From NCBI RefSeq assembly GCF_000283155.1, contig NW_004454170.1:15495984-15559983 (forward strand): a DNA stretch of 64,000 nt, read 5' to 3'. The DNA is from Ceratotherium simum simum. Lineage: Eukaryota > Chordata > Mammalia > Perissodactyla > Rhinocerotidae. Within the stretch, counting starts at the first letter, position 1; the number at the start of each line of letters is the position of its first letter. Shown one piece after another: positions 12,569 to 27,500 of the stretch. The notes under the pieces are model-generated. The model had not been told where the DNA came from. It worked only from the letters and a program-made list of their open reading frames with translations, and searched no databases. The position numbers were made by a program, and so were the translations under genes.

Positions 12569-15500
12569 CGACAACGACGATGACGATGGTGGTGGTAAGT
12601 ACTTTAATGCTTTCCCAAATATGATTCATTTAATTCTCACATACAAACATTTTATAAATGAGCATCCTGAATATCAGGAAGAATAAGTGACTTGTTCAAG
12701 GTTACAAAGATAAACAAATGGTAGAGCAAGAATCTGAAAGCATATCTTCTGATGCCATCAGTTCAGCTTTTCCTGCCTTACCATCATCCTTTGAAAACTG
12801 AGACTCTAGAATCTAGTAACTGCTCACTAAATGTTGTTGAATGCCAAATGAGGAACTGGATGAGTATTCCTCTTGCCAACACCGCAGCTCCACCCTGATA
12901 GGCAATATGTCTGCCTACCTCTCCTCTTCTGTTAGGAGCTGCTGCCTCTGGAACCACTGGATGAACTTCTGGTCTGGGGTCATACAATAGCTGTTGCAGG
13001 CAGACTGTAAGAGCTTTATTTGGGCAATCACTTCAAATTCCTAAAGCAGACAGAACACCAAAAAGAAAGAGTGAATAATAACGCAAACCAAATATACATC
13101 TTTTCAACATGAAAACATGCCATATTAGGAGAAATGATGGAGAAACCATCTGGGAGGACTCTGAAGTATTGCCTTCCTTAGAAATAAAATAGCTAAATAA
13201 TTATAATTCTTAAAAATTCTAACTCTGAATCTCTGAAATCCTTGTATGCTTTAATTGTTAATCCTTTCTCCTTGAAAAAGCAATTTATATGAATAAACAA
13301 GCTACTAAAGTAACCCAAACCAGTTGCTACCTAAAGGGATAGTGGCTTCCTTTTTCTCTTTTCCATTTTCATTCTAGGGATAGAGAAGTTATTTTTTAAA
13401 GTTGAGTACTTCTAAAATATATTTAAAATTTCTATTTCTACTTCCTAAAAGATAAAGAAAAAAATTACTTGAAGTCAGGAAGCTCCCAAGTTCCCCACCC
13501 CCATCATCTTCAACCCTTACCCCTCAATAAGTGAGTTTGGTAGAGCTGAATATCTAAACGGTCCAGGGCCTCATAAACTTGAATGTTTAGATTTCCCAAA
13601 TCCTTGGGTTTTTACTGCTCCAGTAAATCATTTAACTAAGTCTTCTAAAGCTCACAAGAGAAGCAAGTATATAATTATGTTCAAAATTATTTATGCTTCT
13701 TTAGATGTTTCAATAAAATTTTTTTTTTAAGTTAGCAACGGGTATAAGCTTTAGCTTCAGGTTTTACACTCAAACTTTCCAAAAGTTTAACATGCTAGTC
13801 TTAAAAGGAAAGAGATTACCATCTAGGGTTATTCTGAAGTTAAATGACCAAGATGGGTAGCTGTGGAGGCAGTAACTGAATTTGTTTTATCATTCCAGAA
13901 GACGACAGAAGTAACTCAACAACTGGCAGGTCCTGTGGGTGTCAAGTTCCCCTCCAGTGACCTCAGCCCTTGGTCTCAGTATCCTCAAGGAACGTTCATC
14001 TTCATGCTAAAGAAGAAAGTATACTCTACCAGAGAGAGTCTAGATTAGTATAGCTTGTTACTAATGAGCTCAGCCTGGTTAGCTCCTCAAGTTTTGGTTT
14101 TAACTTCAATGTCATTTCCTCCTGGAAGTTTCTCTGACCCCACAAGTTGGGGATAGATGCCCCTCCTACCTGCTGCTATAATACCTACTACTTCAGCTCA
14201 CAAGCCCTTATCAGGTTGTATGCTAATTGCCTGTTTATTTTTCTACCTTCCTTCTGGATCATGAACCTTATGAGGGCAGGGAGCTCTGTTTTTTTCCTGC
14301 TGCAATCCCCAAATCTATCACAGTGCCTAACCCATGTTAGGTATGCAATCAATACTTGTGGAATGAAAGAATGAATGAATGACTAAAGAACAACGAGAGT
14401 ACTATGGGGTGAAGTTATTTGGCTCACTCATTTTCCTTTGAATCTTTTAAATATCTATTTAAATACACCATTTTAACACTAAAACCACAGCAAAGTTTCA
14501 AAGCTCTATTTTATCTTTTTAGTACAGTGCAGAACTATTCTACGACCCACAGAAAAATTCAAATTGATGCTGAACACCCCTTCCCAGGCTGACAGGAAAG
14601 GAAAAGAATAATTTTCCACATGTAACTATGAAGACCATTTCCTTTCCTCTCTCAAAGAGACCCACAAGAGTTAACCATCTTTATTAACCCTTCTATATCA
14701 TTTACTCTTATGATATAGAAACTCCCCTTATCCTTAATAGGATGAACCTGTTATTGCTGAAGCTAATTGTAAAGGAGGAGATGATTGGGGGTGAGAAAAG
14801 AAGTGTGGGCTTTGGAGAGACAGGACAGGATTTGAACCCTGGCTCTGCTACCAGACGACTCCGGTCAAGTTACTTCATCTCTCTGAGTCCTGGTTTCCTC
14901 ATCTTTAAATTGAGGATGATAAAAGCCACCTCACAGGACTCATGGGGAATAATATATAGGAACATGTGAAGCACAATGATGTATGATAAATGCTCAATAA
15001 ATGCTAATGCATTTTTTTCTGCCTCTGCAAAAAAATTGAAGTCCTCACTTCTTTTATTTTTTTCATGCCCAGATGAAGTAAAATGAAAAACCACAGCCAA
15101 GACCTCTACTTACCCTTCTCCTTTTCTCAAAGTTTATCAGCCCACCCTGAAAGAAATTAAAAAAAAAAAAAGAGTGACAAACCAAGCTACTTTAAAACAC
15201 AGCCCTATGTTGTTCTAGATCTTATTAAAACAGGTCAGAGGGATGATAAAGTCACAATTATTAATGACACTATAATTATGGCTACCATGGAGGAAGAGAA
15301 GTATCGTTTGCTTCAAGAAAAACATTCTTTTAATGATAATAGGACAGGATAGGCAGACTGCCTTCTCTTAAAAAATGTCTGAAACCAGCTAAAATAGTAA
15401 TGATAAAGGAGTTACAATTCAGAATCCAAAGACATTTGCAGAGTCAGTAAAGGCAAAAGCTTGAGTAAATGTTCCATTATACTTTTTTTCTTGACCAAAA

Positions 15501-18500
15501 GCAACAAAAACAGATGGTCACTGACTCATACTGGAAACCAAATTGTCAATGGTTTATCAAAAGGAAAGTCACTTCTACACAGCATCATGAAAGTTAAGTT
15601 TCAATTCTTCATCCCCCCAGCTCCTATTCTCAGTAGGCTGAATTTAACTTCTAAATCATTGGTCACTCCCAAAAAATTCCCCAACACTAATGAGTGTTTC
15701 CTGAGATAAGCTGAGGCAGAGGATGTGAAGAGACACAGAGCTCAGGAAACGCAAAATGAATGAGCATGTCTACATTTACGAAATACTTGGAGGTGCATAT
15801 ATGCAAAATAACTGGTACTCCTTCTAATTATGATAGAGTAAAAGCAGGCTGATTGCATGTGATAATCAGGGAGGCAAGGTAAACTTAAATATACAAGCAA
15901 TCCTTAAATCTCATTTCAAATATCAAATTTCTTGTCCAGTTAATATTTTATTACAGCTACTAACAAGTAGCTTGTTTGACTGGGTTTCACCTCTTTTCTC
16001 ATTCAGAGAGAGAGAGAGAGAGAGTAGGTAACAATACAAAAAAAAAAAAAAAAAGGAATACTTAAAAATCCACAAATTTGACAGAGTCCCTATCCCAACA
16101 GGTTGCATGTTAGGGCATATTATCCCCTCAGCTCCACCTGCCAAAGTCCTACTCAACATCAAGGTCTTGCTCAAACCCACTCCTTCATAAGGCCTTGCCA
16201 TCACATCCCCTCAGATGGAACTCATCGTGACCTTCCCTCTTCTCTCACGGTATTTCTGTTTGATTTCTTACTCTTTCTATCAATCACTGCCTGCTTTGAT
16301 ATACACCTTCCACTGGACTGTGAGCCACTTCTGCTGGTATTCATCTTCGTATTCCTCATAGCATCTAGCCCAATGCCATGTATATAACGGGCCCTCAACA
16401 GATACTTACAAAAGTGAATTTCTCTCTTGGGTATCCAATGAGAGGGCTGCACGCCCAGTTTCACCACTTGCACACAACTCACCTCGATGTAGTCCTGAAG
16501 CGCGGTGTCAAGCATGGTCAGGTCAGTCAGGAAGGTGCCCAGGTAGGGCACAGTTCCCTGCATCACACCCTGAAGAGCAAGCACAGCAAAACTGTCTTTG
16601 TTGTCATTGAAAAGTTTAAGGGTTTCAACAACCTCCACATTGGAGCAAATGGACCTGTTGTTAGGTACATTTAGTAACGTGCGCATTTGCTGACAGAAGG
16701 CCAGGTAAGCCTTGACAAAGTTTAGAGAATAATTAAGGGCCATTTAAATTTGGGGCCATTAGTGCTAACCTCCATGAATGAAATTTTTTCAATCCCTACA
16801 CAAACAGGACAGGAACTCCATCATCAACGTCTAAGTTTCAAGGTCATAAAAACTAAGTGTCAAAGCCAGGAGATCACACAACTATACTGAAGTGTGTTCA
16901 CAGTGGGGTTTATATATAGCTTAGACTCAGGTCAGAGGTATGGACACTCCCAGTGGTTTAGAAGGGCCCTGAAGAGGGATGGCCTCACCATTGGTAGAGG
17001 GCTGCTACACACCGGAAAAGAACTGTGACCACAAGGGGATAGGGTGTCACGATTAAAATGGCCCCTTGGGCTAGACTTTGTGACTTGCTTCCAAAGAATA
17101 GATGAGGGAAAGGGAAAAACAGTAACTTTTAAGTGGAAAACCTGGCAAACTCTACCTTAACCAAGTGATGAATGTTAACACCACCAGTGACACCAGAAGT
17201 CACTCTGATGTCATTCACTTGATATGATGTGATGAGAGGGGCACTTCACATCTGTGATATTTTTCCCTTAAACCCATCACCTCAGCCTACTCACTAGAAA
17301 AACAACAGGCACACCCTGATTGTGGGACATTCTAAGGATACTAGAACAGTTTTTCTTAAGATTTTCAAGGTAATAAAATACAAGGAAAGACTGAGAAACT
17401 GTCACAGAGCAGAGGAGACTGGGGAGACAAGACAACTAGATGCAGTGGGGTACACTGGGTTTATCCTGCAACAGAAAAAGGATACTAATGGAAAACTGGT
17501 GAAATCCAAATAAAGTCTGGATTTTAGCCAATAGTATAATGCCAGTGTTGGTTTCTTAGTATTGGCAGATGTGTCATGGTTATAGAAGATGTTAATACGC
17601 AGAGAAAATGGGAAAGGGGTCACAGAAGCTCTATGTACTATCTATAACTTTTCTGTAATTTCCAAAATAGAGAGTTTATTTAAAAAAAGTGTCACTTGGA
17701 AATGAAGATAGAAGTACTTCAATTGCAGGTATATTAATTTCATCAAATTTCCTTTGAAATCATCTCTATTCCCCGTAAGGCCACCAAGGCAACCATTCTG
17801 AAGAGAAAATAAAAAGGGGCTTCCACGGACACTTTATCCTAAATTCCTTTAAGGCACTTATGGAAATTCTGGCAAGAAAATGAAGTCTTAACCAGGGCAA
17901 GACCAGGCTACTCGACACGAGGCTGGCATTTCCTCAGCCAGAACTGCTCCGCGAGGTTCACACGGAGGAGGGCTTTGTCCTTCAGGAACTCGCTGCCAGC
18001 TGCAGTGTGTCCTTCCTAATTATGTGTACAAGGTCTCATCCTGAACTAAAATAATCTTTTTTCCTAAAGAGCTATTTTTAACTTGTCTTTGAACAACCAA
18101 AACGTCTGAAATCCTGTGAATTTTTTTAATGCTTTATGTTACAGAAGAGTCCTATCATTCAAAAACAACATTTCTGATGCATGTCCAGCTTTCCAGGGAA
18201 GGAGAAAATCCTCTCAAAGCAGGGATGAGGATATTTCGAGTTCGTCACTCTCTAATCTCCCCTCTCTGGTTTTCCCACTTCTATGCCGAAAGTTGGGGAT
18301 GGGTTTAAAATAAAGCTAATGATGATAATAACTACCTCTCCGTCTGAAGGAGGGAGGTACGATATTCCTTTGAGTTTGAAAAGCTAGAAAGATCTGGTTA
18401 GTACTTGGGGTACTAAGCAGAGCTGGAAAATAACTAGAGAGTTTGGAGGAAATGAACAAATTTCCGAGTACACGGACCACGTCCTCCTGGGAGCAGACAC

Positions 18501-21500
18501 TCTCTTTCCTCAGCACCCAGGTCCTGGGCCACCGTGTGTCCAACGCTGACTACAACAGGCATTCCCGTTAGGAACTGAAGCCCAGGAGGTCTCAAGGCCA
18601 AGGTAGCAGCAGCTCCTAAGTGCAGGAGTGGACGGCGGAAGACAGCAAGAGGGACCAGAAGTCTACCCACTGCAGACCTTCCCCTACCTCCAGAAAAAAA
18701 ATGCTCCTGAGTACCCGACAATTTGGGACTCCCAGTGTTTATTTCCTACTGGGTCAAGTGGAAGTGACAATATCTTTCCTACAGACCTCCCAGGGGTGCT
18801 AGGAACAAATGAGGTAAAGGATGGGAGAACATTTTTGAAAGCATGGGCACCCCGCAGGTTGAAGGTGCCAGTGCCATATGGGAGCCCAGCCACCCACACA
18901 AGGCCACTCTCTGGTGGGCTCTCAGGGAAGACTGAGGGCCGCACATACCATATCCTTCTGGAGTTGAAGCCGCCTCTGAGTCCGCTTCTGGTTTTCTTTC
19001 ACACTGCTGTCCAGGTTTGCAAATTTTGAGGTTCCTTCCTAAGAAATAGAAGCACACACAGAGGAGAGTGATGGAGGATGACACTAGAGAGAAGTAAAAG
19101 AGCATCTAGTTTCTGGTACAGAACCTCTGCACAACCATCTGGATGCCACACAAAATGAAGAGGCCTCCAGCAGGCTCTGGGCTGTACTGTGCAAATACTT
19201 GGCTGGCTTGTTGCAAGTGGTCTATATGTAACAAGGCCCAGTGGCCGTGGATTATCCCATTTTCCCCCTACTTTGTAAGAAGAGCCCCTGATTTGGTTAT
19301 AAAATCAATCGTCAATACAAGGCAGGCAATTCCCAAAACTGGAGACAATTTTTACCCATCACAAATTTCACTCAAAGTAATTCCATGTCCCGGAAATGAA
19401 GATCTCTGCCTCTGTACATTTTGTGATTTCTTGATCTTGGCCTGAAATGCATGGGCCAGCATTTTGTGGTATTTCTTAGCTAAATGAAACTTTTCTACCG
19501 GAAGTTTTCTGAGGAAGTCCAGTATTGTGGTACAGCATTAATCCATGAAAGCCAGACCTTCATACATTTTTTCCCCTTTTTCTCCTGCCATCAGTCCTCC
19601 CAAGTTGCCTCTCAGGTTTGGAACTCTCACAAATCCATCCTTCCCCCTGGTGCCTGAGGACAGATGGCTACCCTTTCTTTCCTCCTGTCTGTTGTAACAA
19701 CAAACTCTTCTACATAATGACTAATCTCGAATTTGCTGACTGAACATAAAGTGTTTTCGGTTTTGTGGTTTCAGGGTCTAGTTAAGTTCTCATTTTCCAG
19801 GAACTGTATGAATGGGAGGCAAATTTCACAATTCAGGAGTGTGTAACCTCTACACTAGTTTTCCCTTAGTCAGTTTTCCCTGGTTTATTATACTACCATA
19901 GCATGTGATCTTCCACTACTGTTTAACTCACATCAGGATCTTTTTTAGTGACTTGGCCTTTCTGACGACAGTGATGCATCAATACCTTCTATCATTCACC
20001 AGCCTTTACCCAGTCCCAGTACCCCACTGCGGACCAAACCCAGAGGGACTCATTATCTATTTTAAGTCTCCCTATTACAAAAGATAATAAAGAGGTATCG
20101 TTTAATGATCTCCTACTTATAGTTTTTCCTGGGGATGAATCAAAGTGCCCTAAAATGTACTATTTTCTGTGCTAGGTGGGTGTGAGTCCTCCCAAATTCT
20201 TGTGAATTTGTTTGCAGTGAGAAATCAATTCTTTCTGACTTGAATGCAAGTGTCCATCTCTTTCCAGTGTTCATCCTTCTGGTTCCCTTCCAGTTTCTCA
20301 ATCATTGGCAGAGGTAAAATGTATGGAAATTATTGCAGCTATATCTAAAATTCTTAAGAAGGATTTCCGAAAAATTGAAAGGCTCTTGAGAAGCACAGAA
20401 TAACAGAGATGGGAGGGATCTCACAGAGCGCTTAGGACAACCTCCTCCTTGGGAGGAGAGATAAAGACCTGCGATAAGGAGCTAAAAGACTTGCTGATTC
20501 TATGACTTCATGATCTCATGGGAGTGAGATTCCATTCCTGGCTGGATAACTAAAAAGACTGACTAGCGCCAGTTCTTCCAAATAAGGTGTCAAATGAAAA
20601 TCCACTATTTGCCACATCCAATGGTGTCAGTTTTTTCCTTCATTGGCCCTAAATCCTTTGCTCTGCAAGGTCTCACAACACCAATCCCTTGAAACTTCTC
20701 ATGGATTTTGTGATTGCATTGCTCTGGCTCTTTCCTCTTATCTCCTTTGCTGCTTGCTCATATCCTCTTAGTGACTCTTCTTTCTGCCAAAGTTATCTCC
20801 TTGTTTTTTGCTATACTCATGTCTTTGGAAATACTATCTAGTCCCATCAGCTTAATCATCACCTATGTCCCGATGAATTCCAAAGCTCTCCGTCTCCCTC
20901 CATCAATCTCCCACTCTCCTCTTGTCTCTCCCCCTCTGTCTTTCTCTCTCTCTCTCGTGCAAATTTCTCACAGGAGTCTCACCTTCTCTCTATCTCCATC
21001 TTTGGCAGAGTTCAGCTGCCCTCATCCATCCCGTTCCTGGGCCTCAGAGGGGCCTCTTCTCCTAGGCTGCTACACAGGCATTGGATCCTCTCAATAAATG
21101 TTGGTTAAATTATAGCTCAGAAGTTAACGGTAATCATTTGAATAGGTTTTCACAGTCCTAACAGTCTTCTGCTCCAGCTCTGACTTTAGGGTGTTTTGCA
21201 GCTTCACTAAACACACATCTCTACAGAGCCAAATTCCTGGGCCTTTCTAGCAGTTGTTTATATCAATTTGACCAGGGAGAATTCTCATCAAGAGTTCCAA
21301 GAACTAAGAATATTTGGCGGTATTCTGCTCTCCTGTTGTTTTGAAATTGGTGGACTCTATAATTCACCTGCTTGGAATTATCTAAGTTTCAGAAACCACA
21401 AGGTAGCAACTGGTTTAAGATAATCTTTGAGAAAAATAATATTTTTTCAAACAATTAAAAGGAAAACCAGAGATTTTTGCTAATTATTATGTCGCCTCAG

Positions 21501-24500
21501 TCATAATGTTATAGACGTGGCACATTACATCTACCCAGAAGCAGAAGAGAGGATAGGTCTTTTAAGACTAAGATTATCCAACCATAAATCAGAATTAGTC
21601 CAGGAGTGGTATATTAGACACAGAGGCCAGCAGTTTTTCTCAGTTGGTTCTTTCGAGAACCTAAGTACCTTGATTTCATTTTTTTACAACTGTGCTGAGA
21701 ATTAACAACCAGAATTATACACTTCATATGAAGAATGATCAACAAAGATGACTGGAAAGGGACCTACATATACATATGGACTGCCCAAAACATTCCACTA
21801 TCATTAATGATAATGCACAGACCACATCAATTCATAGCCAAGTTTCTCATTTCTTTGGGATCTGAGCCATATATAAGAAATTTAACTTAGAGTACTGGAG
21901 TAAACTTCTACATTTAAGAAAGGTTTATGGAACCTTTAATGTCTAGATATAGCTTTGCTTCTAAGGTTTCAGCCAGAAGACTGCCACCAGGCAATGAGCT
22001 ACACAGGATTCAACTTATCTACTTTGGAAAGATGACTCAGAGCTATCGGGATTTGAAGGTGTGGCTCCAGTTAGTCTAACTTTGTATTACTGACAGGGAG
22101 ACCACTAAGCCATCTCCTTCAAGCCAGATGAGCTTCCATTTAAAGTCTTCAAATCCAGGGGGATGTGAAGCAGGGAGTAACACAATCTCAGCAAGCATTG
22201 TTGAGAGTGCAGTGAATTAGGTAGGCCAAATCCAATGCCAGACATCAGCATAAACTGCCCCGCTCATATCATCTACCCCAAGAAGGGCTAACAGTGGGCA
22301 AGTTGTCAAAGTCATGTGAATTATAAGCCCCATCAATTCATGCAGTCAAACACAGTTTCTGACCACTTCCTATATGCTAGGCACTGTGTTGGCATCAGCG
22401 ATATAACAGTGAAAAAGATAAACCCAGTCCCTGCCTGCAAAAGGCTTACAGGAGACAGGTTAAGTACACAGGTAATTCCAATGGAGCATATGATAGTGTG
22501 AGGACAGACAAATGACAGGCTTCTCCTGGAGCAGGTGGGAAGGTACCTAATCAGACCTGAGAGTGTCAAGGAAGGCTTCCAGAAGAAGGGGAGTCCACAC
22601 TGAGACATGAAGGAAGAGTAGGACTTAGGAGGAGAACAGTCAGGAAGATCGTAACAGATGCCCTTATAGGAACAACTAATCTAGTAGTTATCAACCAGAT
22701 GCCTTTTCTTAGTAACCCCACCTCCACTTCACTTGCACCCCTCCTCCAAGTGCCTGCCCTAAGCTTACAAATTTAGCTTATACTTTATTCATTTTCATTT
22801 GTTATGCATACTTTGGTTTCACATGAATATAGTCTGTCAAATACTAAAAATAACTTACATTTAAATAGTGCTTTCAAATATTTTATCTTAGTCAATCTTC
22901 AAAATAATTCTACAAGGTCAGTAGATTAAATACCATTATAGTCTCCAATTTATGGAAAAGGAGACTAAGGACAAGGATCATCTCTTCTAACTGCCCAGCT
23001 CAGGGCTTCCCCCTATAGTAGCACACGTCACACTATTTTATAAGCGTCTACTTCCCAACCTCTCGCATGAGACTGGAATCTCCTTAAAATCAGAGATTGC
23101 CTTCCATATGATGCACCACTGAGTAAATGCTCAATCAATATTTGTTGAATTCCTGATTTACCTTCTCTCTAAAGTTTTACCTAATCTAACCCGCTCCCTA
23201 CCACCAAGTGGTCAGAAGAAATAGTTTTATGCCTAAGTGATAAAAGCACAGGTTTTAGAGTCTTACCAGGCTGGATTCACCTTCTAGCTCCACCACCTAC
23301 CAGGTGCGTAACTTAGGATAAGTTACTTCCCTCTCTGAGTCTTGACTATCTGCAAAATGAGGATGCTAAAATCTACTTTATAGAAAAGCTGTGAAGATAC
23401 TATCTGGCCTATGTCCTCCTCTGATGATCGTTCACAATCTGCTATTTGTACCTTTATTTGAGGACTTATTCTTGTTTAGTGTCTATATCCACCAACTAGA
23501 AAGTGAATTCTTAAAAACAGGGTCTGTATTAGTCATCTTCATGGAATCTAGGGGCTGGTCCAATGCTTTACAAGTATTAGGCATTCAACAAATGTCTGGA
23601 GAGATAAAATGAACCAGGCTATACCTTCACCTAGCCTGTAGTTCAGCAGTCAGCACTCACTGGGTGTTCAATGAATATTGCTGACTGATGGGTTGTGCAA
23701 CTTAGTCCAAATAAAAGATGTGGAATTGCAGGCTTGGCCTCTGTTGTTCTAGAAAATTTTTTGCTGAGAAGGAATATTCCAGGGCCTCTCACCTACCTAA
23801 CTGCCAGCACTTGGTATTTGCAGAGCAGCCTGTTAAAGAGATACACACATGAGCACAAGTTTCACAATCTGGTTGCTTAACAGTGAAGGCAAGGAGCTGG
23901 ACTTTGAATCTTCTGAGCCCCAAGCTTCTTAGATTTAGCATAAAAAACAAAAACTCTGCCTTCTGGTCACTTCAGGCTTTCTTGTGGGACTGTAGGAATT
24001 TAAGGAGCCCTTAGGCTCTGGAATAGATTCCAGAGCTGTCAATAGTGCTACACCCAGGACTGTCACCAAGAGCCTCACCTTCATCAGAAGTTCCCGGCTG
24101 GTCAAATGGTTATTGTGGTCTGAGAAGATCTCTGAAAGTTCTTCAAACATCAGCATTCGGTCCCTATAAGAGAGATTAAGAAAATATTAACAAATGAAGA
24201 GTTAGTAAAAGCCCAACACTGTCGGCCCAGCTGTCTCCAGTACCTATGGCTACAGGGGATTGTACAGATCTCAAGATCAGTGGGTGATATGAGCACAGAC
24301 GAAGCCAGTGACTCTTTTCATGCACAGTGGCTTTTTTTTTTAAAAGGTAGATAGGGTCACCTGTGTGAAGAGAGGGATATTTTCTAACTATGCATGTTAT
24401 AATCACAAAAAAGGTTTGTTAAACTGGGGCATTAATTTGTTCAACTGGGACATGTTCTTCTCAGCAAGTTAAAAAAAAACTATCTTAGCAACACACACAC

Positions 24501-27500
24501 ACACAGCCCCATGGGACCCGAGAAATCATCTTGGCCAGTCCCCACATTTTTAGAGATGAAAATGCCAGGGTGAGGGATATGCCCAAGTTTCCACTACTAA
24601 CTGCTGAGAGTGGCAGGTACAGAACCCAAATTTCCTGAACCACACAGTCCAGTGTTCTTACTCTCAGAGTCAGAGTAGATGGTGGAACCAGGATGGGCTC
24701 TGGAGTCAGAGGGCGTGGGTTCAAATCCCAACTCTGCCACTCACTCCCCAAGTGATCTTGGACAAGTCACTTCACTTTCCTGAGCTCCAATTTTCTTCTC
24801 TGCACAATGAAAATACTCATAGTCCCTCTGTAGGATTGCTGTGAAAGTCAGGAGGATCTCATATGGAAAGCACCTACTCTGCCCTTGTCCCTTTCTAGTA
24901 TACTACATCCCCACAGGCCTTATGCTTTTCTCTACACACCTCTCCAGGGTTACTGAGGAGATGATTCTGAAGGCAAAGAATTAGCAGGGGCAATATTATT
25001 ATATGTGCAGCATTTTCATTATCATGAGAAAGCCATTATTAAGAACTTATTTGTTTTACAATGTGTGTAATGTTACTCTTATAACAAAGAAAACCGTTAA
25101 AGCTATTTATATTTTGGAAAAAATAATTAAGAACTTAATTACATGTGGGCCTAAATAAAGAGAAATAAATAGATGTCCTCTCTGTCCACTAAAGGTTATT
25201 AGTGTACATAATTACAGGAAAGTGATTACCAAATAAGATATCTTAACCCCATCCCTTGACTTTACCAATGGAAAATATGTAAAGCTGATATGAAGGTGTC
25301 TCCTCTAAGGAACTGTGACATTTCTGTAGCATCCCTGCTAAAACATGAACCAACCAACTAAAAAACAAACCAGACATCCACGTCATATAGAATGAGGCTT
25401 TGAGGTTTGTTTTGTCATGTTTTTTTTTTTTTTTTGGAATAGTTAAAAAAGCCAACTGGAAGAATGGACCTTCTCATGTGGTAACCAAGAGATTAAGATA
25501 TAAGTCCACTAATTTTTTACTTGTGTTTTAGCCTCAAATTTGCTATGGAAAAAATGTTTGGCTGGTTAAGTGACTTTCCATAGTGTTCTATTTATCAACC
25601 ACCAAAGAAAGGTAGGATTACTTTTCACTGCAAGCAGAGAAGGCTGCATTTTAGCACTTGACCATCCCTTTGTTTTTGATGCCACAGCTGGGGAGCAGTG
25701 ATGAGGAGAAGGCGAGGAGGTAAGAGGCGTTGAGGATGAGGAGACTGTATGCACCTGATTTTCCCATCATGCTTCACCAGGGCCTATCATGTAACTATAT
25801 GGATTTTCTATAACCCATATCTTTCATAAGATTTATGTGCAGAAAAAATTAATCAACTAATCTCTCTTCCACACACAGTCACCTTGATTATTCAAAATAA
25901 TGAAGAGGAGAGGGAACCCAAGAAAAGAGTGGGAATCAAGAAAACTATATTGCACTTGGAAAAGCCTCTCTGCCAGTTTTTCTATGGACAGGTAATGATA
26001 CTGTAAACAGAGCATGAGCTTTGAGTCCAGGTGGCTGTGGCTTCCATAGCTCTGTAACACCAGTCATTATCATCTACTTTCAATTTTTTCTCTTTACCCA
26101 TCGAAGAATTATGTAATCAATAATTTGACTTCCCCCAAGTAGACTTTCTGCTGCTTGAGAATATGAGCTCATCGGTAAGCTTGAGTACTCTGGCATTCAT
26201 TTTTCAGCATAAATTTACGAAACTCTGGTTTACCAACCTTGAGGGTTTGGATAGTGTCAGTCCCTTAGGGCTTAACCAGCTCTAAGTGAACTGATGAAAC
26301 TGAGTACCTAGACCTTCCACTCTGAGGAGTGAACTCACCAATTCCACAAGGCGGGCCTGCCAGGGGAGCCAGCTGGTCTCTCTCCTGACTGAAATGGACT
26401 CTACTGACATAGTATAGACTATAAACAGTTTATACATTCTTCATGACTTCCTGATTAGTTCAAACTTAGGTAGACTTGTTGGATGGAGCCGGCCTAGTTT
26501 GTAACCATGACATATTCCCCAGCCTCTAAACCTGTGCTGATATGGGACGAGAACTGCCTCCTCACTCACCCTTCCCTCCTTTGCAAAAGTTCTCTGGTCT
26601 ACAGGTAAAGCTCTGGAAATAGGGGAGAGAGTGAGAGTGCAATAATAAGAACGTTAAATTATTTGTTCCAAAGGTGACATCAAGAAAAATGAAGGAAAAC
26701 AATACAGAATGTGGCCCGTTAATAATTTTAGTCAGGCACCTAGGAAGGAACACTTAGAGGTTTTTAACATCACTAAGATAGTTTTTAATATGCTGAAGCA
26801 GAAACTACCTAAACGGGTTCTTGTTGAACAGCAAGAACTAATGTCCTGTCTGCACACATTCTCCCTCACCTCTTGGAATAGCTTAGGACTTTGGAATGTG
26901 GCTGAAAAATAACCAGAAGGAATGGCAAATCACTGTAATTTCATGCCGCCACAACCTTATCCCTCAAAATCCAGATAATAAGCACATCCTTAAAGCCACC
27001 TCAAAAGCCAACAGTCTGAGCTTTGGCACATACGAGAATGAGTTCGATTTCTGCAGCAGCCCTGCCTCAAAACTCAGTAGCGATTATGTGTAAAATGCAC
27101 CCTGCCTGGAACACACAGAGGCTTTTGAACATGTTTCTCCAGTTATATGATATGAGCTTTGAAGGTGAGGACCCACACCACGTAAGCAGCAACTAATCAC
27201 CCCAGTTAAAGAAAGCAGAGCACTTGGGAACTTACTTTGGGACTGCAGCCCATGTCTTTTTTAACCTATAGATGGAATTGGACTGGAGTGCTGAAACGAT
27301 GGCCCTCAAGGAGGAAAAATTCTTCAGGATTCTACATTCCTGTATGGAGAGAGATTAAAACATAAAAGGCATTTAGTATCAATAATACAGTGAGTTGGTG
27401 GTTTCCTGTTTTAGAGGAATCACAGCTGCTATGAATTCTTACCACTAAATAGGCAGCTGTATAAATACTGAACATCAAAAAGTGGCTCCTCACTCCTACC

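Noticed and set aside
12465..12686. Open frame with Met and Asp runs
   Set aside because: It is the GAT microsatellite read in frame.
16222..16743. 173-codon minus-strand open frame
   Set aside because: Only 16483-16569 is RGL1 exon, as the splice sites show; the rest is intron read-through on both sides.
18434..19105. Overlapping open frames on both strands around the exon at 18949
   Set aside because: They are shadows of the GC-richer intron and the exon; only the minus-strand exon joins its neighbours in phase.
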